This document shows, in pieces, positions 37,463-48,700 of a stretch of 64,000 bases of DNA; within the stretch, counting starts at the first letter, position 1, and every line of letters starts with the position of its first letter. The notes under the pieces were generated by a model. The model was not told where the DNA came from. It did not search any database and was given only the letters and a program-made list of their open reading frames with translations. The stretch comes from Anisakis pegreffii. Taxonomy: Eukaryota; Nematoda; Chromadorea; Rhabditida; Anisakidae. The position numbers were made by a program, and so were the translations under genes. The stretch is taken from NCBI GenBank assembly GCA_035041965.1, contig JAPYMA010002995.1, forward strand, positions 1-64,000. The letters are read 5' to 3'.

Positions 37463-38574
37463 CTATCGTTTATTGAACATCGGCGCGGGACTGTGCTGAT
37501 TAGCACGACGTCGCTGTCTCTCGAAACGTCTCTCCATTTCATCGAGCAGTTTCGGTGTATATCTCACAACCAACTTAACACTTCCTCTCGCTGACTTCAA
37601 CAACTCAACTGCTTTCTCGTGACATTCACATTCCACATTCACACCATTCACCTGCAATAATAATCCACTGATAACCTCAGTTAATGGAACCATCACTGAG
37701 ATACAACAACCAAAACCGAACCGCAATCAACTGATCGCCACGTTTCAGCTGTCCATTGCGATCGGCCACTCCTCCGGGAATAATCCGCGAGATGTAAATC
37801 GGTGAATTTTGTTCTTTTCCGCCCATCACATTAAAACCTAAGCCTTGATCTGTTTTCGGTAGTTCAACTATTCTCGGATGAGCATGACCTTCAGCTGCGG
37901 CAAACGCTGCAACTGTAGCTTTTGCAGTGGCGCTGGCTCGAACCTTAAAGTTTGTTTTTGTTAAGTAGGGAATTGTTTGATGGAAAGGCTTGGAAAAGCA
38001 AGGTGGAAGTAAACTGCACATGAGATATCAGAAGAGAAATTTCGATGGCTAATATTATTAGTATGTCATCGTCGGCCACTTTTACTGCATGGCTCTAATG
38101 GCCGTTCGTGCTATTATTCTCGAATTTGCAAATACGGTCATTTCGAGTTTGGATTCAGATCCTTCAATGACAGTTTGAGGGCCAGACTACACAAGCAAAG
38201 CTCCAGGTTCTTATTGAAGCCATATATTGAGCAAGCACTGACCTCTCGTGATCCTTCCACACTCACCGTATCGTAAACATGCTCGAACACCTCACGCACA
38301 GAATTGAAAAAATCAGATTGTAATATTTTTTGCACGGCTGCCAATTTGGGATTGGTTATTTCGCCAGTTTTTTGGACATGCTCTATGAGTTCGATTATGC
38401 GTTGAACATCTGAATATGGATAAGTGATAAGATTACCGTTCTTATTCTGAACAGAACGGCACTAATGACAACCAAATCAACAACGAAAATGTGACAAGTA
38501 ATTTTAAAAAATCGCAAAATAAAGCAAAAGCTCTTATCACCTCGATCCAAATGAAGACTATCAGATTTTTCCAT
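37463..38574 (-). CDS. lin-7: LIN-7 (Veli/MALS) L27-PDZ scaffold
   Basis: A small scaffold protein that joins LIN-2/CASK and LIN-10 to place receptors on basolateral and synaptic membranes. Four exons, 38574-38541, 38409-38243, 37943-37722 and 37651-37463, give 203 residues, the normal family length (human LIN7C has 197). The L27 domain (about 8-66) contains [37 protein letters not shown] and HVYDTV. The linker has [16 protein letters not shown]. In the PDZ domain (about 93-178) the ligand-carboxylate loop is GLGF at about 100-103, then [32 protein letters not shown] and [11 protein letters not shown]. The C-terminus is [17 protein letters not shown] plus a short basic tail. The splice sites are GT-AG and in phase. 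The gene is intact, and the ATG agrees with the usual short N-terminus. Confidence 0.96.
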
Positions 38575-39463
38575 TGTTTCTGGCACTCAATAAATGCACA
38601 CAAATCTATAGCAAATATTCCATGACGCGCACTGAGTATTATCAACTTGTTTAATGGAAACTTCTACGAAAATCAGATTTATCAGCCCACAGTCCCGCTG
38701 ATCCAATGACCGAAATCGTCAATTCAACCTGAAATATTACGCATCAACTCAATTCAATCTCATGAGGTTCCTCATATAACGTGGTGAATCTCTTCAAAAT
38801 GGTACATATTACTCAGAAGCGCTAACTTATATGGATTTATGGATGTCAGCATTTGGAATCTGATTCACAAAAACTAATGATCATACGACTTGATTCATAA
38901 AATGCAATCGATTGAGAGAAATCAAAATTTGAAGCGAAATCAAGCGCTATCGATACAGAGCTATGATTAGCACGTCAAGAACACTTTATTCACTTCACTT
39001 TGAAAGTTGATGACAACAACAGTAAAGACAACTGGAATTATAATAACAACAATGATAACACCAACGAATACTTATAAAGAAGCGATGAGGAAAACTGAAA
39101 AATGGCTTCATAAGAACATAAGCCTAAGCCATAACCACGAACACAATAGCAATGAAAGAAGATCGATTAACATTTATATACAAATATGTCTCATAGATTT
39201 CTTATGCTTGTAAAAGATGAGTTATTACAATAGTGATACATATGATCAGTGATAAACTAATGAAATCACATTAACAATGAAGATTAAAATAATAAATATA
39301 TTCAATCACAAGGCAATCCATTCACTCGTCGTAATCAAACAAAGTGTTTGAAAAAAGCGATGAAGATTCGGGTAAAACACTTCCTAGCCAACACCGACTC
39401 AAATGTCAAATGTGTTGCAGTGTGAATTTTTTGTCTATTCTGTTCGAATTTCACTTCTCGAGT
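38575..39463. other. intergenic, no recognisable gene
   Basis: About 0.9 kb between urm-1 and lin-7 on the same strand. Short repetitive ACAACAA-type sequence near 39010-39070; nothing else. Confidence 0.5.
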
Positions 39464-39923
39464 CTATCCTCCATGAAGCGTTGAAATAAATGTGACCATA
39501 TCACCATCACTGAGCTCAGTTTTCAGCCCACCTAATAATTCCCAGTCAACATCATTGACCAGCACCAATATTCCAGGCCTTACGGTGTCTTTCTCAATCA
39601 ACAGGTTTGTCCTGAAACTGATTGAATTAAAAGAGGAATCATTCATCGCCTCCCATAAGCTTTTTAGTTTACATTCGAACACAACAAATTTTTGTTGCAA
39701 TGAGAAAGTGAACCGTCGAGAATTCGTAACTAGACTTCAAACGTACCACTCACCTGTCTTTATCTTCGATAAGATTCTCTTTAATAAACGTCAACAAATC
39801 AGACAGAATAAACGAATCGTTCGTCGGTATTTCGAGTTGATGCGTTTTCTTCTTACCAAACAGAACCTCAGCACCGCCGCAAAATTCAACTTTCAAATGA
39901 CGAACACCCATGCTAAATTGCAT
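39464..39923 (-). CDS. urm-1: URM1 ubiquitin-related modifier / sulfur carrier
   Basis: A ubiquitin-fold protein that carries sulfur as a C-terminal thiocarboxylate for wobble-uridine 2-thiolation of tRNA and can also be conjugated to proteins. Two exons, 39923-39754 and 39611-39464, give 105 residues, or 101 if the second ATG (39911) is used; human URM1 has 101. It shows [19 protein letters not shown] at the start, [15 protein letters not shown], and the diagnostic C-terminal block [20 protein letters not shown], ending [12 protein letters not shown] with the free Gly-Gly needed for adenylation by the MOCS3/UBA4 enzyme. The GTGAGT donor and TTTCAG acceptor are in phase. It lies 890 bases upstream of lin-7 on the same strand. 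Confidence 0.96.
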
Positions 39924-40695
39924 TTTAAACTTCAGGCATGATTAAGAGGAAGATCGCTTGGGTGAGAAAATATTTGTGAATGAATTATCTTTATTCAGAT
40001 TTAACGAATACAGTGGAGGATATAGATATGATCAAACCATTGCAGCACTAGCATGCAGTGATGTAGACAGGATTCTTTTAGAGAAGGGAGGGGAGCAGGT
40101 GTGGAAAACACCCTGGTTCCAAAAAAAACGGCAGAAGTTTGACGTGGATCCTACGTATTCTTTCAAGTTTGTTTTTCCACTTCCCCCTTATTTATCCCAT
40201 TTCCTTCTCCCTTCCCTCCTTTATAACCATGCTAGCATGTAAATCAGACTCTTAGCTCGATATTGAAACAGACGATACAACTTATACGAAGCGGAATTAT
40301 CATAAATGTGACAATAAATTGTAGTCACAGCAATTAACGACAGTAGGTAAACTCTAATCATTAAATAATTAATCAATAATTGTGGACATAATTATCAGTA
40401 ACCGTTAGCATTACTCCCATTAAAAGTCAATTGCAAGTGTCTACGATAATCTGCTCTATGATAATGTGCTATCGCGACAATTTGCGCGTGCCTCATCATT
40501 GAGTAGCACGGTGCTTTTTGTCGGAGTTAGACTTGTCGTGGATGCATTTGTGGTCATCCACGACGATATGGTCTTTCGCCACAGAATGTGTGCTCTTATA
40601 TGGCGAACGTACGCACATTTCTCATTAGTTATCAGGTGATAAGACACTGAATCGATAAGATGCTTGTTTGAGTTCATTTAGGTACTTCTGATGTC
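39924..40695. other. intergenic; dispersed repeat near 40055-40140
   Basis: Presumed 5' region of urm-1. It contains TAGACAGGA then GAGAAGGGAGGGG and CCTGGTTCCAAAA, matching in order the repeat at 29947-30065. No gene was seen. Confidence 0.45.
40055..40140 (+). repeat. dispersed repeat, second copy
   Basis: Diverged relative of the GC-rich repeat at 29947-30065, sharing the TAG-CAGGA, GAGAAGGGAGGG and CTGGTTC blocks in the same order. Confidence 0.45.
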
Positions 40696-41325
40696 AAGGG
40701 GTGCGTACGCTCGTTGATGCTTGAGACCAACCCTTGGTGTACGCTTAGTCTTATGCTGAGGCTGCCCCCTTTCTCTCTTCCGATGGGTGTTCACATAGAC
40801 AGACAACGAAATGAGTTTTACTGTTAAAGGGTAACCATTTCAGCAAAACTAACAAGCAACGCGATAAGAAAGTATTTTCTCCAATTAATTCAAACTATTC
40901 AGCAGCATACAGACAAAGTTGCTGTAAAGGGGTTACCTCTTAACGGCAAAACTCGCTTCGTTGTCTATCTATGTGAACGCCCATCGAAAAAGAAAACAGG
41001 GATAGGGAGCACGACAAATGACCAAGCGACAATTGTTAGCGCGACGTTTGTCCAACACGTAGTCGGTCACACAAACTACGATTAGGCTTAGGCTGAGGCT
41101 AAGCCTCAGTAATACGCGTTTTATATCACACGCACAAAATGGTGAGCATGCGTTCGCATTGCTCAAAAAGCGGATCTAAACGAAGTTTGTGTGACCAACT
41201 AGTTGTTGGCTAAATGACGTGCTGACAGTTGTCGCTTGGTCAAATGTCGTAGACATCTTACATTAGCATAGTCTAACCATACGCCACAGATTGATCTGGC
41301 GCATATGCGAGTGTGCGCACACCTT
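40696..41325. mobile_element. multi-arm palindromic (foldback-like) element, about 630 bp
   Basis: The outer ends AAGGGGTGCGTACGCTCG (40696) and CGAGTGTGCGCACACCTT (to 41325) are inverted with three mismatches, and similarity continues inward (GTACGCTTAGTC at about 40740 against the inverted copy at about 41265-41300). Two further inverted pairs lie inside. 40781-40836 pairs with 40931-40986 (56-base arms, 94-base loop). 41011-41080 pairs with 41181-41250 (70-base arms). A smaller hairpin of AGGCTTAG and CTAAGCCT lies between those arms near 41085. There is no coding capacity. It resembles a foldback/MITE-type element or two nested ones. It ends about 50 bases before the PGAP4 start codon. 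Confidence 0.7.
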
Positions 41326-41377
41326 AACAGAAAAAATGCCTAAATATCCATGTGAATGAAATCTTTCTTGAAATATA

Positions 41378-44004
41378 ATGCGAATAACCCATCATGTGCT
41401 ATACGGTTTGATTCTTCATTTTGCATTAGTCGTGTTCGTCATATTGTTTATACGCTTACTGCGTTATCAGCTGCCCAATCTGTCGGGGATTGATGAAACA
41501 TTCCCTGATAATGTTTCGCGAACGCTGAAAGCGCGTGAATTCAACGCCTGGCGGGTTCAACGTGCAAATGCCACTCTGGAAAGAATCTCATCTCATTGGA
41601 CTACTACGGTACGAGTTTATCATAGAGGCCTCTTATAGGTTAGGTCGCGAATAGGCGATTTTATTTTCCTGGTGGCAGTTGTGAGAATCAGAGATGTAAG
41701 ATATAGATCGCATCAACAAATGTTGCTGATCTTGCTTCCGTCCAGTATCGGTTTTATTGGTTCCTTAGAATTAGCAAGATTTATTCACTTCTCATTTTGG
41801 TGAATCTCGTACAAGACAAAGATGGGTGGCATCCATCCGGTCAGTGGATCCTATAAATCTTGGGTTAGATTTGAAAGTATAGCTGTTCTAATGTCGATTG
41901 AAATGGGTAACTGAATTTACTGTGATCTTCCTACCCACTTATCAGCATTCAATTAAACTTTGCATTCAGACTAACCAACAACCACAATTAGCGCATTTTT
42001 CAGCAGTGAAACGACATTCAATTAGAAAAATGTGAATGTTAAACAATTTGGAGTTACTCCCTGATGATGAGAAACTGTCAATAGTTTTGGTTAGTGTTTC
42101 AGAGCAGTCGCAGAACGCTACCAAAAGATCGACTGAATGTCACGGTGAGCATTGTGGTGGTAGCGTCAGGGCGTGAAGGCGATTTCCTCAGCCAAGTTAT
42201 TGCCTCATTACTTCAACTTCATTATAACACATACCCTCGAACTCAATCATCAACACCTCTTCCTTTTTCGTTAACACTTTGCGACGTTTCAACGCATCCG
42301 GATGCAGAAATTCGACGATTGTCAAAATTTGTGGGTGTTTAATGTTACATCGAAATTAATAATTTTTTTCATTTCCGAATGTCGTCAGCAGTTGTAAATC
42401 TGTAATGTATTTATTATTGAATACGAACAAACTGCAATTACAAGTAAATGGTGATGAATTTCATTGACTGTTGCCTGGAAATCTAGTGCGACAGTTAAAT
42501 CGGAGTTTTTAATATGGAGAGGAGTGATCATTTCAAAATTGCACTTCACAGAATGTTTGAAACCGACATTTGGTGAAATGTTTTGTTGGCATTATTCGTT
42601 TCATTAGTTCATATTATCCATTAATCTGATTTTTCAATTGATCCCAGGTACCTACCATAAAAGTCACGAGCAAAAGCCATAAAAGTGATCGTTTGACGAA
42701 CTATGCAGAAAAAATCAAAAAAGAATCAGACGATTATTGGAATTGTTTGAGGTTGACGAACAACGCGAGGTATTTATTTCATTATTCATCCAAGAACAAT
42801 CATCAATGTTGAATGCAGTTCAGAACCGCGCAAACGATTCATGGAAATTCATGTTATTTTTCTTTCAGATACGTTCTTCTGATCGAAGACGATGCTATAC
42901 CTGTACCTCATTTTATGCCTTTATTGAATTCCGTTGTTCAACAAATGGATTCGAATCCACAGATTGATTTTGTTAAGCTCTATCATCCGCGCTATTTAAG
43001 GAAAATTCCTTATTACTTCCAGGTTATCATCAGTTTAGTGCTCTCCCGTATATACCATAAAAAAGTACGGAAAGTTGAGTTTTATGATTCCGTTTTCTCC
43101 GTAAAGCTAAAAACCTATCACAAACATTTTAAACACAGACAAATACGAAATTGGTGGTCAAAGATACTATAATGTTTTTGATATCCTGAATATGAGTTAA
43201 TCTTAATCATAAGTAAGTCGTAGACCACTTGGTACCGCTATCTTCCCTATTCTTAAATTCGCTTCAGTGGTAATCAGAAACCTGACTTCAGATTTCACTG
43301 ACATGTTTGGCCATCTCTGTGCTGCTAACTGAAATTATATGGCGTCAAATAAGATGGTTACCGTTAATCGTAACATTCACATTTCTCATCTATCACATCC
43401 ACATTCACTACAATTGTCAGGTTGATAATTTTAGTGTAGAGAGGTGTGGGGAGTTTTTTGAGTCAATTTTTGACAAGTTTCATCGAAGTTTGAATCTGCG
43501 CAGATCCGTTCCCCAACCAACACTCAGATTCACTTCTGTAATTTGCAGATTTTCGCCGACTTACGTTATGCACTGACCAGTTCGTCTGCATATCTCACCG
43601 TTGCAGAATCTTGCTGCACACCGGCCGTTATCTATCGTACCGACTCTATAAATCGAATGCTTTCATATTTTGTCGGCAGTACGTCCGACTCGGAACCCGT
43701 TTTCATGATCGATAACGATACTGTTATCGGTCGAAAATCTTCGGAAATAAGAGCACCCTTCAAGTGGTTGAAGGCAGATAACAATGGCACTCAGTTGAAT
43801 ATTGGAGGCAGATTAAAGCATCCAAAATGGCCAAGTTCGTTTGCTAAAGACGATCAGTTGGATGGTTCGCCGTTTGTTTCAAGGCAGACAGATACGAACT
43901 TGGTGATACATATTGGATATATCAGTGCGATACGTGGGAAATTGGTAATATTAGACGCGATAAGAGAGTTAGAACGTCGTGCCGAGCACATATTCCCCTT
44001 TTAG
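41378..44004 (+). CDS. PGAP4: PGAP4/TMEM246-like GPI-GalNAc transferase
   Basis: A Golgi glycosyltransferase expected to add GalNAc to the core mannose of GPI anchors. Exons 41378-41608, 42103-42330, 42648-42769, 42869-43022, 43292-43420 and 43549-44004 are all in phase and give 439 residues (human PGAP4 has 403). There is an N-terminal signal anchor at about 8-29 (LHFALVVFVILFIRLL). The glycosyltransferase fold starts with NVTVSIVVVASGREGDFL. The acidic motif YVLLIEDDA at about 195-203 is the presumed metal/nucleotide-sugar site, and VKLYHPRYL follows. Exon 5 (about 245-287) encodes the hydrophobic pair that splits the catalytic domain, a hallmark of PGAP4 (ISLTCLAISVLL and WLPLIVTFTFLIYH). 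Then ESCCTPAVIYR matches the conserved CCTP motif, and VIHIGYIS sits near the C-terminus. The segment before VIHIGYIS is longer than in vertebrates. Name by motif recognition only. Confidence 0.85.
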
Positions 44005-45778
44005 TCACTGATTTGATGAGATCTTTGTGAAATTGTTCTCCGAACGGAATGCATCCAAATGAGTAGCATAAATTAACCATTAGAGCAAGATCAGCCTAAT
44101 TTAAGCAGACGACGCTGAATTGCGTCCAAGTCATTCATACGATGTTTGCAAGGTATCCGATGACATGCTCGGTGCTATATGCTGTCTAACTCAATTGTTG
44201 CTATTAGATTCGTCATGACCAAGTGATTTACGATGTAGCCTTACCCACCTTCTCGCATCATGAGTCGTCTTACATTATTACTGCGATTTGATCCACCAAA
44301 TTTGATGTACGTATTATATTCGAATATTTGTACTTACATAATTATCATGCACTTGCCCAAATTCGCTCGGTATAACTAGTCCAAACGCGGTTCACGAAAT
44401 TAACAACATCACCGCAATGATTATAACTTTGTCTGTGCTGGAAGATGGCACTTTAGTACTCTGTAAAATTTTAATTCAATAGTCAAACGAAATCAAGAAT
44501 AACGAGACAATGGAAATGAAATTGTCGTCGTTCGTGATTTTGGGCACAATTGAATTGATGCGTGAACCGAAACCTGGGCATGATGTGCCCATATCATCAT
44601 TATTATTATTAAATAAGGCTTCACGTTTGTAACCCATTAACACTGTCGTCCCCATTATTGAGCGTGTTGCATTGTATCATCATCATTGACGTGTATTTCA
44701 CCACATTCCTGGTCAAACCCAGCATGAAACCCTGGAAATAACTAATTTTCGTTTACTTGCAGAGGTGTCCAGAGGGGAAGTCCTTCCCGAGCTTGCTCTC
44801 ATTTCCATGTCATACTTCTTACCCTCCGAAAAAAGCGATATTATTAGCTTATCACTGTTTTATCCAGGGTTTTAAGTTTTTGATTAATCTAGTCTGTACG
44901 AGTATATCCAGGAACAGAAAATGTCCCAGCTTAATGAATTTTTGTATCATAATAATTCAATTCTTTCTAGTCATAGGATTCATTTCAATCGGTGTTATTC
45001 ATTTCTTTAATTTTAATGAATGTTGACAGTATTGACAGTGATATTACGAATATTAATAGTGCAGTGATGTCGCATATCAATTAATTATCGGTGACTAATT
45101 GTCATATCAGTAGATTTTTTCAAAGTTCTTGTAGATATTCTGTTGTTATTGTATGGGTTCTGTTGTTAGCTTGTTATTATGGCTGAAAATGAATAAAAGG
45201 ATTCAGTTGGATTGTGTGAGATGGCATTTCTAAAGACGTAAAAAACAATGACTCTGTCAGGAAACATCTTATGCTTCATGACCACCGTGCGTTGATTCAT
45301 ATGAACGGATGAGCATAGTTGTGTTCGTTTTCTTCAGCTTCATTGTGCGACAGCGATTCATTCGACGAATTTCACCGGAACTGTGCGATTCTCAGGGTAA
45401 CATGTCTTCTCGAATAAAAATCTCTCATCGTTAAAATCATCGTTGTCTCTTTCATAATTGGTATTCATGGATAGAGAGAATTACTTTATTTTCCGTTGAC
45501 TACTATGGAAAAATGCGTTTAGCATTACGACAGATCCGTGTTATGAGCAGATCGTTGGAACAAAATGTGCTTGAAACAAGGTTGCATTGTTTTGTTTTCA
45601 TCACGTCGTAATTTTAAGCTCATGTCCATCTCAATCACCATTGAATATCTTAGCATTTAGGTCATTGTCGATCCTTTGCATCGTCGTTATTTGTGACGCA
45701 CTGATATTCATGAACCTATAAAATAGTCGGACATTATTGCGGCTGTTTGCTGGAAAGCGATAAAATTGGAGCTAACGA
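44005..45778. other. intergenic, no recognisable gene
   Basis: AT-rich; the short frame at 44757-45026 has no family motif. It presumably includes the PGAP4 3' UTR and the TMLHE promoter. Confidence 0.45.
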
Positions 45779-48700
45779 ATGACACTTTCATTGAGGATGT
45801 CCATGCGACATCAGCGGATGCTCTTCTGCAACATGAAGTGGACTGATGTTAAACTACTACGTTTGGCCTCTAGTAGTAGCAGAAATGTTGCAAATGTGCG
45901 TGAAGTTTTCCGGATCAAACGAGTAAAAATTGAGAATCATCACTCTCAAAATGACGATGACACTTCGAATAGTTGCCTTCTGCTCGAAGTGCATAATTCA
46001 GGTTAGTGAATTTCTTGATGTTGACATTAACCATTGAAGTTTCCTGCACTGGTCATGTACACTTCTTGTTCATGAAGCAGCAACTGCCGAGCAGGTTTGC
46101 TTCAATTTTTCTTTGAATGTCTCTCATAATCTCCAAGAATTTTCGGCATAACTCCCACGCAACGGGATGCGTATTCTTCTCTAATCGACCCTCTGAGCAA
46201 CCACCTGAATTTCAGTTCAACCCTCCCAGCAAGGAACATCATCACTTCGAGTACCACTGGTCTGGTTACGGGATCACAGTCGTGATTCAAGCTCTTTTGA
46301 TCGATCAACTAACCAACGTAAATCCTCAATGACGGATATATTTAACAAATCTCAGCTATCAACAGCGAAGTACATAAAATTATTCATTCACTAATAAAGT
46401 TCACTGAACCACTCATACAGATCAAATGCTGTTCCGTTCTCGCTAAATATAATCAGTTTTTTCATCACCATTTTGTTGCATCGTCATACGCCTTGGTTGA
46501 TCAGCAGCTAATATTTGTCACCTTGTAAAAGCATCGATCCATCTGGAACTTGTTTGTATGCATTGTTCGTCAGTCCTCCTGGAACAGAGCGATGAGATCA
46601 TTGGTGACGGAGCTATCGCTCGATCACTTCATCTCAATATTGTGCGGCAGGAGAGATGCTAGAAATGAATTCATAAAAAATTCCACTACAGACGATTGAT
46701 CAAAGGAGCAATCGCCCAATAATCGCATAAAACCATTCCATGAGAGTACTAACTCAATCATTTCGCTCGCAAGGTTTTGATGGATTCGGCTGCATATGAT
46801 GATAACCGGAGAAGGCATCAGAAGTAGGAATATTTTCAGTGAGGCAATCAAATATGATTCAACTGAATGTGTACTCAAAATCAGTTGGCGTGATGGCGTC
46901 GAGAGCATTTTTGAAATTGATGACCTATTAAAATGGACCATGGGAGAGGGCAAAGTTAGTGATTATGCGCTTATCCGTTGATCAAATACCGGCTGAAGAT
47001 GGAGCTCTTAAGCACATGTTCTGCTCTTTAGCATTGCATTTTTTAAATAACTCTTATGATTAGAGCTTTTTCTTGCGTAGTCAATGATTGGTTCCAATCG
47101 AATCGGGATTGCTTGCAGACTTCGCGAGATTGGAAGAAATCACTTAAGCTGTGGGACCGTTCAAAGCTCCAAAAACCGCCCACAATTCAACTGTGAGTTG
47201 AAGAGTCTGATTTGTGCCTCATTCTAAAAGATCCAACTCAAGCCAAAACATGTTATTACTACCAAGATTCAAACAACACTTCAACATTGATAGTGCCCTC
47301 AAATATGGATGCTGTAAATCATTTTTCTGAAAACTGCCTCGTTCGAATACAATGTCATTTACATATCTTTCAGGTCAAACTTCAGAATGTCTGAATTTGT
47401 TTCGCTGTTTGTGCAATACGGTATTGTAATGATTTCTGGTGTTGATCCAGTCAATCCTGAGGCTACAAGACGGCTTTGCGAAACGATTGCTCCATTGCAC
47501 AACACTTTTTACGGAGATTTTTGGACATTCGGCAATGAGGATGATAACGAATCGAAAACCACTAAGAGTGTATGTGTTCCGATTCACTTGTTTAGGCTGA
47601 TCACGCCTTGTCCATCTGAAATGAACAGCTGAAATACAGTTCACTCATCAATTGTCCTATGAACAAACAAAATAAGAAAGGGAAGTAGAAGCATATCGTT
47701 TTTTAAAAACGGATCCCAGAAATGCCATTCCCTTTTTCTTTCCTTCTGAAAGAATGAGGATGATCATTTAAGTATACGTTCAAATTATTCACGTTAAAGA
47801 AACTTACCTTTAGTACGTAAATTGGTTCCATTCAGTTATACGAAGCAGTCTCGGTTATCGCCCTGCTCCCAATACATGAGATCGTTAGTCAGTGTTTCTC
47901 ACACAGCCTTTATTAAGGGTCGATGTTTTGATGATAATTTCACCACTTGGAGATTCCTCTGAAATTTTACTGGTGATTTTTTGATCAAACTGAAATGAAA
48001 TAGGCATTTAATTGCACAGAATGATGATGAGCAGCAATACGAAGATACGGCTTATGGCAATGAAGAGATAGGACCGCATACCGATGGTACATATTTTGAT
48101 GCGACTCCTGGAATTCAAGTACATCTCACTTCGCAATTTTTTTCCTCTCGCTTTTCCAACTCAAATTACTCTTCTAAACAAGCTGATGTTAAGATCAATG
48201 TTCTGTATAAAAACGATTATTGCAAAATTAACACAGAATTTCTCTGTCAGACTTTCAAAAGGTCCTACGAATAGGAATTCTTGACGAGGTTTTTGTTTTG
48301 CGCAGGTATTTCACTGCTTGAAGCCGGCGACAAAAGGTGGCGGTGAGACGATTTTGGTTGATGGTTTCGCAGTTGCTGAGCAAATTCGATCGCAAAACGT
48401 CGCAGATTTTGATTTGTTGACAACAGCACCAATTGAGCATCATTACGTCGAAGGTGGAAGCAGTCCATCGAATGCGAAAATTTATTCACGCTGCTCTAAT
48501 AAACCTGTTATTGAGATCGACCGTGAAGGAATGCTCAAACAAATAAGGTTCATGACTAGCGCTTGGAATTAAAGTGTTTCGTCTGGACTGTTATTACTAA
48601 ATTAGACTGCTCTGCTCTGATGTGAGCCTCAGCTTAAGCTTCAGCGCCCTTTTGTTCAGTGAGCATGAGAGAAAATGTGTGTGGGAGTGCAAACATTGTA

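Noticed and set aside
46102..46308. Minus-strand frame with RWLLRGSIREEYASRC
   Set aside because: Overlaps TMLHE exon 2 (RHNSHATGC) and has no homology that I recognise.
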